Shown: positions 1 to 6,229, numbered from the stretch's first letter. The stretch: DNA of 7,489 nt from DAIDKA01 sp035506335 (GCA_035506335.1 DATJPN010000034.1:1-7489), one strand, 5' to 3'. Program-made: numbers and translations. Notes: a model not told the origin generated them from the sequence alone.

Positions 1-206
1 ACCGCGCGCCGAAGCCCGGCGCACCGCCCTTCGTGGAGGTCGGCGCCACGGTCGAGGCCGACACCATCGTCGGCATCATCGAGGTGATGAAGCTGATGAA
101 CACCGTGCGGGCCGGCGCGGCCGGTACCGTGGTCGAGATCCTCGCCGCCGACGGCGCGCTCGTCGAATTCGGCGAGACGCTGATGCGCCTGCGGGCAACC
201 CCGTAA
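1..206 (+). CDS. Biotin carboxyl carrier protein (BCCP), C-terminal biotinyl domain, 5' truncated
   Basis: This is the last 67 codons of a carrier protein, read in frame from base 3 to a TAA at 204-206. The biotinylation motif is visible as IIEVMKLMN, and the lysine that would receive biotin is encoded at 90-92 (residue 30 of the visible part). The preceding RAPKPGAPPFVEVG segment and the following GTVVEILAADGALVEFGE segment match the two halves of the AccB-type biotinyl barrel. The protein would carry carboxybiotin between the biotin carboxylase and carboxyltransferase encoded next. Only 11 bases separate it from the carboxylase gene, so it belongs to the same operon. The N-terminal part, normally a variable region and a Pro/Ala-rich linker, lies outside the window. 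It is AccB-like, but given the downstream carboxyltransferase it may not serve acetyl-CoA carboxylase, so no symbol is assigned. Confidence 0.93.
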   Translation, partial: RAPKPGAPPFVEVGATVEADTIVGIIEVMKLMNTVRAGAAGTVVEILAADGALVEFGETLMRLRATP

Positions 207-217
207 GCCGCCGCGCC

Positions 218-1561
218 GTGCGCCGCATCCTGATCGCCAACCGCGGGGAGATTGCCGTGCGGATCATCCGCACCTGCCGCGCGCTGGGCATCGAGACGGT
301 GCTGGCGGCATCGGCGGCCGATCTCGACAGCGTTCCGGCGCGGCTGGCCGATCGCACCGTGTGCATCGGTCCGGCGCGCCCGGGCGAGAGCTACCTGAAG
401 ATGGAGACGTTGGTGCACGCCGCGCGCGCGACCCGTTGCGACGGCATCCATCCCGGCTACGGCTTCCTCTCCGAGCGCGCGGCGTTCGCGCGGCTGTGCG
501 AGTCCTCGGGCGTGGTTTTCATCGGGCCCACGGCCGAACAGATCGATGCGGTCGGGGACAAGCTGCGTGCCCGCTCCGAGGCCGAGGCGGCGCAGGTTCC
601 CGTGGTTCCCGGATGCGCGGTGAACTCGATGGAGGCGGCGGTGGCGGCCGCGCAGGACCTGGGTGTGCCCCTGCTCGTGAAGGCGGTGGGCGGCGGCGGC
701 GGCCGCGGGATGAAGCGCGTCGAAACCCTGAGCGAGCTACCCGCCACGCTCGAACTGGCCGCGGCCGAGGCCGGAGCGGCATTCGGCGATGCCCGCGTGT
801 ACCTGGAGCGCTACGTCGCCAGCGGCCGGCATGTGGAGGTGCAGGTGCTGGGTGACGGCGCCGGAGGGGTGATTCACCTCGGCGAGCGCGACTGCTCGAC
901 CCAGCGCCGCTATCAGAAGCTGGTGGAGGAGACGCCCGCGCCGGGCCTGCCGCAGGCGCTGCGTGAGGCGTTGCATGATGCCGCCGTGCGTTTCGCGAGG
1001 CGACTGGCGTATCGCGGCGCCGGCACCGTGGAATTCCTGGTGGACAGGCAACGCAACAGCTTCTACTTCCTGGAAATGAACGCCCGCATCCAGGTCGAGC
1101 ATCCGGTAACGGAGGCGGTGACGGGCGTGGACCTGATCGCCGAGCAGATCGCCATCGCGAGCGGCGCCGGGCTGCGCCTGACCCAGGCCGACGTCCGCAG
1201 CACGGGCTGCGCCATCGAATGCCGGATCAACGCCGAGGATCCGACCCGGGACTTTCGCCCGAGTCCCGGCCAGGTCGCGGATGTGACCTGGCCGCAGGGC
1301 GAGGGCATCCGGGTGGACACGCATATCGGGACCGGTTCGAGTATCCCCCCGTACTATGATTCGCTCATGGCCAAGATCATTGCTTACGCGCCGGAGCGGC
1401 CGGTTGCCGTTGCGCGATTGCGCCGGGCGCTCGCCGACATCCGGCTCTCCGGGGTGCATTCGAACGTGGCGTTCCTCGAACGGGTGCTCGCCAGCGCGGA
1501 ATTCCAGGCGGGCGGCTTCGACACCGGGCTGGTCGGCAGGCTCCTGGAGTGCCCCGCGTGA
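218..1561 (+). CDS. accC: Biotin carboxylase (AccC-type), ATP-grasp
   Basis: Biotin carboxylase subunit, which uses ATP and bicarbonate to carboxylate BCCP-bound biotin in the cytoplasm. At 447 aa it is full length for the family. The GTG start at 218 places the canonical N-terminus MRRILIANRGEIAVRI at residue 1; no strong ribosome binding site is visible, so coupling to the BCCP gene is likely. Visible landmarks are the GYGFLSE motif (80-86), GDK with K115, K155 followed by the glycine-rich ATP loop GGGGGRG (158-164), RHVEVQ (204-209), the ERDCSTQRR segment (223-231), K234, E272, and EMNARIQVEHP (286-296) with E286, N288 and R290. The C-terminal domain includes ECRINAED (334-341) and GIRVDTHI. 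Catalytic residues of the E. coli enzyme (K116, K159, K238, E276, E288, R292, R338) all have counterparts. One oddity is Tyr232 where E. coli has His236. The symbol is by family; the gene sits with a pyruvate-carboxylase-type carboxyltransferase and may be an accessory paralogue of the fatty-acid enzyme. Confidence 0.95.
   Translation: MRRILIANRGEIAVRIIRTCRALGIETVLAASAADLDSVPARLADRTVCIGPARPGESYLKMETLVHAARATRCDGIHPGYGFLSERAAFARLCESSGVVFIGPTAEQIDAVGDKLRARSEAEAAQVPVVPGCAVNSMEAAVAAAQDLGVPLLVKAVGGGGGRGMKRVETLSELPATLELAAAEAGAAFGDARVYLERYVASGRHVEVQVLGDGAGGVIHLGERDCSTQRRYQKLVEETPAPGLPQALREALHDAAVRFARRLAYRGAGTVEFLVDRQRNSFYFLEMNARIQVEHPVTEAVTGVDLIAEQIAIASGAGLRLTQADVRSTGCAIECRINAEDPTRDFRPSPGQVADVTWPQGEGIRVDTHIGTGSSIPPYYDSLMAKIIAYAPERPVAVARLRRALADIRLSGVHSNVAFLERVLASAEFQAGGFDTGLVGRLLECPA
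1546..1561 (+). promoter_or_regulatory. Ribosome binding site and GTGA stop/start overlap for the carboxyltransferase gene
   Basis: GGAG at 1546-1549 lies eight bases before GTG 1558, and the GTG shares bases with the TGA (1559-1561) that ends the biotin carboxylase gene. This decides the start against the alternative GTG at 1549, which would sit on the Shine-Dalgarno sequence itself. The arrangement suggests translational coupling and balanced expression of the two subunits. Confidence 0.65.
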
Positions 1562-3039
1562 GCGGCCTGCAACTCGTCGAAACCTCGCTCCGCGACGGCA
1601 ATCAGTCGCTGTGGGCCGCGCTCGGCGTGGATACGGCCAACACGCTGACCATTGCCCCGGTGATGGATCGGGTGGGCTTCAAGGCCATCGATTTCACCAC
1701 CTCCACCCACATGGGCGTGGCGGTGCGCTTCAAGCGGGAGGATCCCTGGGAGCGGATCCGGCTGATGGCGGCCGCGACGCCGAATACCCCGCTGCAGTTC
1801 ATGTCGACGGGGTTTCGCTTCATCTCCTGGGAAACGGCGCATCCTCAGTTCATGGCGCTGGTGTTCGAGGTGCTGGCGCGCAATGGCATCCGGCGCTTCT
1901 GCCTCGCGGATCCGATGAATGACGCCGAATCCAACATTGCCTGTGCGCGCCTGGTGAAGCACGGTGGCGGCGAGTACGTGATCGCGGCGCTCGTATTCAC
2001 GTTGAGTCCCGTCCACGATGATGCACATTACGCCGCCGCCGCCCGCAAGCTCGCGGCCTGCCCGGATGTCGACGCGCTCTACATCAAGGATCCGGGCGGC
2101 CTGTTGTCGCCGAAGCGCGCGCAGACGCTGATCCCGGCGGTGAAAGCCGTGATCGGCGACAAGCCCCTTGAATTGCACGCCCACTGCACGATCGGGTTGG
2201 CGGAGCACACCTACCTGGATGCCCCGGGATACGGAGTGAGCGTCCTGCAATGCGCCTCGGGTGCGGCGGCGGACGGCACCTCGAATCCCCCGGCCGAACG
2301 CATCGTCGCGAATCTGCGCGCACTCGGGCATGCCGTCAGCGTGGATGAGGCGGCACTGCGGGAGGTCGGCCTGTATTTCACGCATCTGGCCGAGGCCGAG
2401 GGGCTGCCGATCGGGCGGCCGCAGGGATTCGATGCCGCGTATCTGCAGCACCAGTTGCCCGGCGGCATGGTCGGCACCATGCGTCGCCAGCTCGCCGAGA
2501 GCCGGCTGTCGCATCTGGAAGGCGCGGTGATCGAGGAAATCGGCCGCGTGCGCGAGGAACTGGGCTGGCCGATCGTCATGACGCCGTTCGCGCAGATCGT
2601 CATGACCCAGGCGGTCATGAATGTGACCAGCAAGGAACGCTACAAGGTGATTCCGGATGAGGCGATCCGCTATGCCATCGGCCGCTTCGGCCGCCCGAAT
2701 GTGCCCATCGACCCCAGGGTCATGGAGCGCATCGAGTCCATGCCGCGCACCCGCGAGCTCAAGGCCGAACCGGGCATGGCCTCCATCGAGGAGCTGCGAC
2801 GGCGCCTCGGGAGGAATCTGTCCGACGAGGAGTTCCTGTTGCGGGCGACTATGCCCGCGAACCAGGTCGACGCCATGCTGGCCGCGGGTCCGGCGCCGCG
2901 ACACTACAACCCGGAATTGAAACCCGTCATGAACCTGATCCGGCAACTGGCGAAGCGGCGGGATGTTGCGTCGCTGTCCGTGTCCAAGCCGGGATTCCAG
3001 CTGGACCTGCGCCGCCACGCGCCGGCGAGTACGACGTGA
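1558..3039 (+). CDS. Biotin-dependent carboxyltransferase subunit (PycB/OadA/5S-like), no biotinyl domain, acceptor unknown
   Basis: Carboxyltransferase of the HMGL-like TIM-barrel family found in pyruvate carboxylase, oxaloacetate decarboxylase alpha and transcarboxylase 5S; it should move the carboxyl group from carboxybiotin to an acceptor. The GTG at 1558 is preferred over the in-frame GTG at 1549: it forms a GTGA overlap with the previous stop and has GGAG (1546-1549) eight bases upstream. The protein is then 493 aa. The N-terminal barrel carries ETSLRDGNQS (8-17), YIKDPGGLL (175-183) and LHAHCTIG (206-213). D13, K177, H207 and H209 correspond to the metal ligands, including the carboxylated lysine. 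The C-terminal conserved carboxylase region follows, with QLPGGMVGTMRRQL (299-312) and RFGRPNVP. The chain ends without a carrier domain, consistent with the separate upstream BCCP. The pyruvate-binding Arg (R644 in S. aureus pyruvate carboxylase) aligns with T84, so annotation as pyruvate carboxylase or oxaloacetate decarboxylase would be unsafe. Family confidence is high; substrate is unknown. Confidence 0.9.
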   Translation: MSGLQLVETSLRDGNQSLWAALGVDTANTLTIAPVMDRVGFKAIDFTTSTHMGVAVRFKREDPWERIRLMAAATPNTPLQFMSTGFRFISWETAHPQFMALVFEVLARNGIRRFCLADPMNDAESNIACARLVKHGGGEYVIAALVFTLSPVHDDAHYAAAARKLAACPDVDALYIKDPGGLLSPKRAQTLIPAVKAVIGDKPLELHAHCTIGLAEHTYLDAPGYGVSVLQCASGAAADGTSNPPAERIVANLRALGHAVSVDEAALREVGLYFTHLAEAEGLPIGRPQGFDAAYLQHQLPGGMVGTMRRQLAESRLSHLEGAVIEEIGRVREELGWPIVMTPFAQIVMTQAVMNVTSKERYKVIPDEAIRYAIGRFGRPNVPIDPRVMERIESMPRTRELKAEPGMASIEELRRRLGRNLSDEEFLLRATMPANQVDAMLAAGPAPRHYNPELKPVMNLIRQLAKRRDVASLSVSKPGFQLDLRRHAPASTT

Positions 3040-3896
3040 ACGCGACGGTGGCGAAGGCGCCGGCCGGCGCAATGCCGGACATCCACGGCTTCATGTTCGA
3101 TCTGGACGGCACCCTGCTGCTCAGCGACCGCTCGCTTGGAGGCTACGAGGTGCTCCCGGGCGCCATCGAGGTGCTGTCGGAACTCGCGGCGAGGTCCATT
3201 CCTTACCTGGTGCTGACCAACGGCAGCGCCTATCCGCCGCCGGAGCAGGCGAAACGCCTGCGGGGGCTGGGCCTGCCGGTGGCCGATGACCGCATGTTCA
3301 CGCCCTCGAGCGTCGCGGCCGACGTGATGTCCCGGCGACGCATCGGCCGGGCCCTGGTGCTGGGCAACCGCGGAGTGGGCTATTCGTTGGCACAGGCCGG
3401 CATCGAGACCGTGTTCCCGGGCGAAGCGCGCGCGACCGAAGTCGATGCGGTGTACGTGGGCTGGCACCCCGAATGCAACATGAAGGACATCGAAGCGGCG
3501 TGTCAGGCGATCTGGGCCGGCGCGAAGCTGTACGTGGCCTCGGATGTTCCCTTCTTCGCGACCCGCCACGGCCGCTCCATGGGTTACTCCTGCGCCATCG
3601 TCGGTGCGATACGCCGGATGACCCGGGCCCCGATGATTCTCACCGGCAAGCCTTCATTGCATGCGATGCGCTTCGTCGCCCGGCAGCTGGGCGTGCCGGT
3701 GGCGCAGGTGGGCGTGGTCGGGGACGATCCGGCCGTGGAGATCATCATGGCGCAACGCGCCGGCGCCATCGCCTTCGGCGTCACGACGGGCGTGATGAAG
3801 CAGGCGGACTGGGACCGCGAGACCGGCAAGCGGCGGCCCCACTACCTGCTGAACGACCTGCGCGAGCTGCTGCGCAACGGCGCCGTGGCGACCTGA
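3036..3896 (+). CDS. HAD superfamily class IIA (NagD-like) phosphatase
   Basis: Predicted cytoplasmic phosphomonoesterase of 286 aa. The GTG start overlaps the carboxyltransferase stop in GTGA (3036-3039). All four HAD motifs are visible: motif I FDLDGTLL with nucleophile D22 and acid D24; motif II LTNGS (60-64); motif III TGKPS with K205; and motif IV VVGDDP (227-232) with D230 and D231 binding Mg2+. The cap lies between motifs II and III, which is the class IIA (C2 cap) layout, and includes the segment VDAVYVGWHPECN (136-148). The closing GAIAFGVTTGV segment (244-254) is typical of the NagD/4-nitrophenylphosphatase group. The acceptor phosphate ester cannot be read from sequence. The operon position suggests that it dephosphorylates an intermediate or a damaged side product of the carboxylase pathway, which is inference. 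It is the last gene of its unit and ends three bases from a convergent gene. Confidence 0.93.
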   Translation: MNATVAKAPAGAMPDIHGFMFDLDGTLLLSDRSLGGYEVLPGAIEVLSELAARSIPYLVLTNGSAYPPPEQAKRLRGLGLPVADDRMFTPSSVAADVMSRRRIGRALVLGNRGVGYSLAQAGIETVFPGEARATEVDAVYVGWHPECNMKDIEAACQAIWAGAKLYVASDVPFFATRHGRSMGYSCAIVGAIRRMTRAPMILTGKPSLHAMRFVARQLGVPVAQVGVVGDDPAVEIIMAQRAGAIAFGVTTGVMKQADWDRETGKRRPHYLLNDLRELLRNGAVAT

Positions 3897-3899
3897 GGG

Positions 3900-4760
3900 C
3901 TACCAGGGCTCGGTCACCCCGTCGTAGCGCAGGAACTTCCCGGTGTCGGCCACGGTCACCTTGCCGATGGTCCGTATCATGTTCCCGACGGTGAACGAGG
4001 TCTTGAGCATTCCCTCGAACTTGCCCTCGAGGTAAGCCTGGTGCTCGGTCAGGGTGGGCCCCGGGTTGAACATCACGACCGTCACGCCGTCGGCCTTGGT
4101 CGAGGCGGCGACGATCTGCATCTCCCGGTTCAGCGCCGCCTTGCTCATGCGGTAGAAGATGGCGCCGGGGCGCGGCACCGGCTCGCCGGTCAGGGTGCCG
4201 TTGCTGGAGCTCACGGCGATGATCTTCTTCTGGCGGCTGGCCAGGACATTCTTGTAGAAACTCTCGGAGACGATCAGCGGACCCTTGATGTTCACCGCCA
4301 TGATCGTGTCGAGCAGCGAGTACTTGAGATTGCCGAAACTCTCCACGCCCCAGTCACCGGGACAACCCTCGTCGTCGCCCGCGCATTTCGCACGGTCGTT
4401 GTAGACGCCCGCGTTGTTGATCAGCACGTCGATGGGGACGCCCGCGAGTTTCGCGGCCAGTCCGTGCGCCTGGTCCACATTGGTGACATCGAGGCTCTCG
4501 ATGCGCACCCTGGCGTACCTGGCCGCAAGGTCCGTCAGGCTCTTCGGGGCCTGCGCCCGTCGATGCGTCGCGATGACCGTCCACCCCAGCGCGGCATACT
4601 GCTTCGCGAATTCCAGGCCGATGCCGGAGTTCGCGCCCGTGATCAGCACCGTGTCGGCCGCGGCGCCGCGCGGCAGCAGGGCGGCCGCCCCGATCAGCAG
4701 CGCGGCCAGCAGCGGCGCGCCGTGATGTCGGCGCGGACGGAAATTTCCTGCAATCAGCAT
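3900..4760 (-). CDS. Exported short-chain dehydrogenase/reductase (SDR) with N-terminal signal peptide
   Basis: Classical SDR oxidoreductase, 286 aa from ATG 4760 to TAG 3902-3900. This ATG is chosen over GTG 4793 because GAGGGAG lies eight bases upstream and because the longer form would bury the signal peptide. Residues 1-35 form a basic n-region (RPRRHH, 8-13), a hydrophobic stretch APLLAALLIGAAALL, and a likely signal peptidase site GAAA|D after residue 35. The Rossmann fold begins at once with TVLITGANSGIG (cofactor loop 41-48). NNAG is at 115-118, the tetrad Asn at 157 (VNIKG), the catalytic Ser in VSSSNG at 184-186, and YRMSK gives Y203 and K207, so the full catalytic set is present. 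The only two cysteines, C126 and C133 in a loop after NNAG, could form a disulfide. It lies 37 bases after the SGNH esterase gene on the same strand and is probably co-transcribed. A reduced or oxidised carbonyl substrate in the periplasm is inferred; the substrate is unknown. Confidence 0.92.
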   Translation of the reverse strand: MLIAGNFRPRRHHGAPLLAALLIGAAALLPRGAAADTVLITGANSGIGLEFAKQYAALGWTVIATHRRAQAPKSLTDLAARYARVRIESLDVTNVDQAHGLAAKLAGVPIDVLINNAGVYNDRAKCAGDDEGCPGDWGVESFGNLKYSLLDTIMAVNIKGPLIVSESFYKNVLASRQKKIIAVSSSNGTLTGEPVPRPGAIFYRMSKAALNREMQIVAASTKADGVTVVMFNPGPTLTEHQAYLEGKFEGMLKTSFTVGNMIRTIGKVTVADTGKFLRYDGVTEPW

Positions 4761-4768
4761 TGTCGAAG

Positions 4769-4775
4769 CTCCCTC
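4769..4775 (-). promoter_or_regulatory. Shine-Dalgarno sequence deciding the exported SDR start
   Basis: On the minus strand this reads GAGGGAG, eight bases before ATG 4760. It is one of the clearest ribosome binding sites in the window and fixes the start so that the protein begins with its signal peptide. Confidence 0.7.
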
Positions 4776-4797
4776 AGTGCGGGTCGGATGCACGAGA

Positions 4798-6150
4798 TCA
4801 TTGGGTGAACAATGACAGGTCTATCGCGTCGGCCATCGCCTTGTAGCCAGCATCATTGGGGTGCAGATGGTCGGAGTCGTTGTAGCGGTGATCGATGGCC
4901 AGCGGATTGGCGGGGTCGGCGACGGCCGGTGCGAAATCGATGATGCCATCGAAGGCATTGCTGCTGCGGATCCAGTGGTTCAGGGCTTCGCGAACCATCT
5001 CCCCCGGCGGCGTCGAGTAGAAGGATCCCTGGTAGGGCGTGAGCGTCGCGCCGATCACACGGACCCCGTGTTCATGGGCGCGGATGATGATCTGCCGGTC
5101 GGCCGTCTCCAGGGCCTCGGCGCTGACGGGTTCACCGGAGGCGCTGGAGCGCAGACCCACCCCGATGTCGTTGATGCCTTCGAGGAGGATGACGGCCTTC
5201 AATCCCGGAACGCTCAGGACGTCCCGGTCCAGGCGCGCCAGGGCACTGGGCCCGAGGCCGTAGCGCAGCAGGCGATTGCCCCCGATGCCGGCATTGACGA
5301 CCGCCCAGTGGCGCGGCGCCAGGCGCTCCGCCAGGCGATCGGGCCAGCTCCGGAAGGCATTCGCGGTAGAGGCTGTCCCCTGTGTGATGGAATCACCCAG
5401 TGTGACCACGACCGCCGCCGGCGCCGTCGTTTCGACCTCGACCAGGGTCACATAGGGCGGAATGCGCATCAGGCGGGCCCCGGGCAGCGCGGCCGCGCCG
5501 GCGAAATCGCCCGGTCTGCCGGCGACGTACTGAAACAGGGATCGCGGCAGGAATTGGGTCGGCACCGGACCGGGCACGTGCGTGGAAATGTACAGCTTCT
5601 CGAGGGGCCGGGTGGCCAGATCGATGGGATCGCTGAGCACGGGGGCACCGGCCGGCAGGACGACCGATGTCAGCCCGCCGAACGTCACGATCCGGTCGCT
5701 GCCCGCCATCACGGTGCCATCGGCACCGGCCTCGCCCACGTGCACGGCGCCGAGCGGCAGCGGGAAAATGCTGTGCTCGTTGGAAAACCTCAGGCGCAGT
5801 CGCACGCCCCCCACGGAGACCCGGACCACCTGGCGGACGGTGACGTTGGCAAGGTCTGCGGTGGTGGTATCGACGGGAACGTTTCCCGGATTGTCGATCA
5901 GCGGCGGTGCCGCCGGACGCGGCGGGGGCGCGGCCGGTGGCGGCACGAAGGCGCCGAGCGGCGTCAGGGCGGGAGGCGTCGGTGGTGGTGAGGCCGGCGG
6001 AATGGGCGCACCGGGAGGCGGGGGCAGCGGCACATAGCCCCAGGTACCGATCCAGTTCGCGGTGACCGGCGCTGCGGCGAGACTCGCCGCGACCTGGAAG
6101 CCGACACCCGCCAGGACCGCCGCGAACACACTACGCCCGAAACCGCGCAT
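4798..6150 (-). CDS. Secreted SGNH/GDSL-family hydrolase (esterase/lipase-like) with proline-rich insert
   Basis: Predicted exported ester hydrolase, 450 aa. ATG 6150 is chosen because it opens a signal peptide (MRGFGRSVFAAVLAGVGF, then AASLAAA with cleavage near residue 27 or 31) and follows a purine-rich GGGGGGAGGAG tract; a longer TTG form from 6228 would put charged residues ahead of it. After WIGTWG (33-38) comes a proline-rich stretch at 41-83 with 23 Pro in 43 residues. A beta-rich N-terminal domain follows (TVRQVVRVSVGG, RLRFSNEHS, SDRIVTFGG). The SGNH domain then shows block I GDSITQG (252-258, nucleophile S254), block II NAGIGGNR (286-293), block III GINDIG (325-330, oxyanion N327) and block V DHLHPNDAGY (427-436, D427 and H430). 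The two-domain layout resembles the XynE-like SGNH group, whose members often deacetylate or de-esterify extracellular carbohydrate or lipid; the actual substrate is not readable. It is the first gene of the unit that also encodes the exported SDR. Confidence 0.92.
   Translation of the reverse strand: MRGFGRSVFAAVLAGVGFQVAASLAAAPVTANWIGTWGYVPLPPPPGAPIPPASPPPTPPALTPLGAFVPPPAAPPPRPAAPPLIDNPGNVPVDTTTADLANVTVRQVVRVSVGGVRLRLRFSNEHSIFPLPLGAVHVGEAGADGTVMAGSDRIVTFGGLTSVVLPAGAPVLSDPIDLATRPLEKLYISTHVPGPVPTQFLPRSLFQYVAGRPGDFAGAAALPGARLMRIPPYVTLVEVETTAPAAVVVTLGDSITQGTASTANAFRSWPDRLAERLAPRHWAVVNAGIGGNRLLRYGLGPSALARLDRDVLSVPGLKAVILLEGINDIGVGLRSSASGEPVSAEALETADRQIIIRAHEHGVRVIGATLTPYQGSFYSTPPGEMVREALNHWIRSSNAFDGIIDFAPAVADPANPLAIDHRYNDSDHLHPNDAGYKAMADAIDLSLFTQ
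5902..6030 (-). repeat. Proline-rich low-complexity segment inside the SGNH hydrolase gene
   Basis: Codons 41-83 of the esterase, of which 23 are proline, often in runs of two to four. At the DNA level this is a C-rich coding strand with a G-rich complement. The plus strand at about 5967-6025 has several closely spaced runs of three or more G. The segment sits between the first strand of the mature protein (WIGTWG) and the TVRQVVR strand, where relatives normally have a short loop. It is in frame with no stop, so it is translated. Confidence 0.8.
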
Positions 6151-6177
6151 GCTCCTCCCCCCGTGCCGATCATGCGA

Positions 6178-6229
6178 ATTGCGACCGGCAATATACCCTC
6201 GCGCGCGATTGCGGTGTTGACTCGGCAAT
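6178..6229. repeat. Four ATTGC/GCAAT half-sites in alternating orientation (candidate operator)
   Basis: The first pair forms ATTGC-N5-GCAAT at 6178-6192 and the second ATTGC-N12-GCAAT at 6208-6229. Both left arms extend to ATTGCG and both right arms to GGCAAT. The left arms are exactly 30 bp apart, close to three helical turns. The right arm of the first pair overlaps the candidate minus-strand -10 box at 6190-6195. This layout fits a dimeric repressor or activator acting on the divergent units; no regulator gene is present in the window to name it. Confidence 0.4.

Noticed and set aside
737..1459. A 240-codon minus-strand open frame opposite the biotin carboxylase.
   Set aside because: Antisense to a nearly invariant enzyme and without domain features.
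1384..3072. A 562-codon open frame on the minus strand opposite the carboxyltransferase.
   Set aside because: Its product is rich in Arg, His, Gly and Ala with no recognisable domain, and it lies antisense to a clear conserved enzyme. It is a typical GC-rich shadow frame.
3897..3917. AGGGCT repeated twice at the convergent junction, considered as a bidirectional terminator.
   Set aside because: The copies are direct repeats, not inverted, so they cannot form a hairpin.
4761..4793. An upstream GTG start for the exported SDR, adding 11 residues.
   Set aside because: It overlaps the strong GAGGGAG ribosome binding site of the ATG at 4760 and would put extra polar residues before the signal peptide.
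4761..4797. Short GTGC...GCAC inverted repeat in the gap between the two exported-protein genes.
   Set aside because: Only four base pairs with a nine-base loop and no T-run; too weak to call as a terminator or attenuator.
4041..4808. A 255-codon plus-strand open frame opposite the exported SDR.
   Set aside because: The opposite strand has the complete SDR motif set; the composition here is that of a shadow frame.
4861..5991. A 376-codon plus-strand open frame opposite the SGNH hydrolase.
   Set aside because: No recognisable motif and an Arg/Gly-rich composition, while the opposite strand holds all SGNH blocks and a signal peptide.
6151..6228. A 26-residue N-terminal extension of the SGNH hydrolase from a TTG at 6228.
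   Set aside because: It would cover the promoter region and place many charged residues before the signal peptide; ATG 6150 has its own purine-rich ribosome binding tract.
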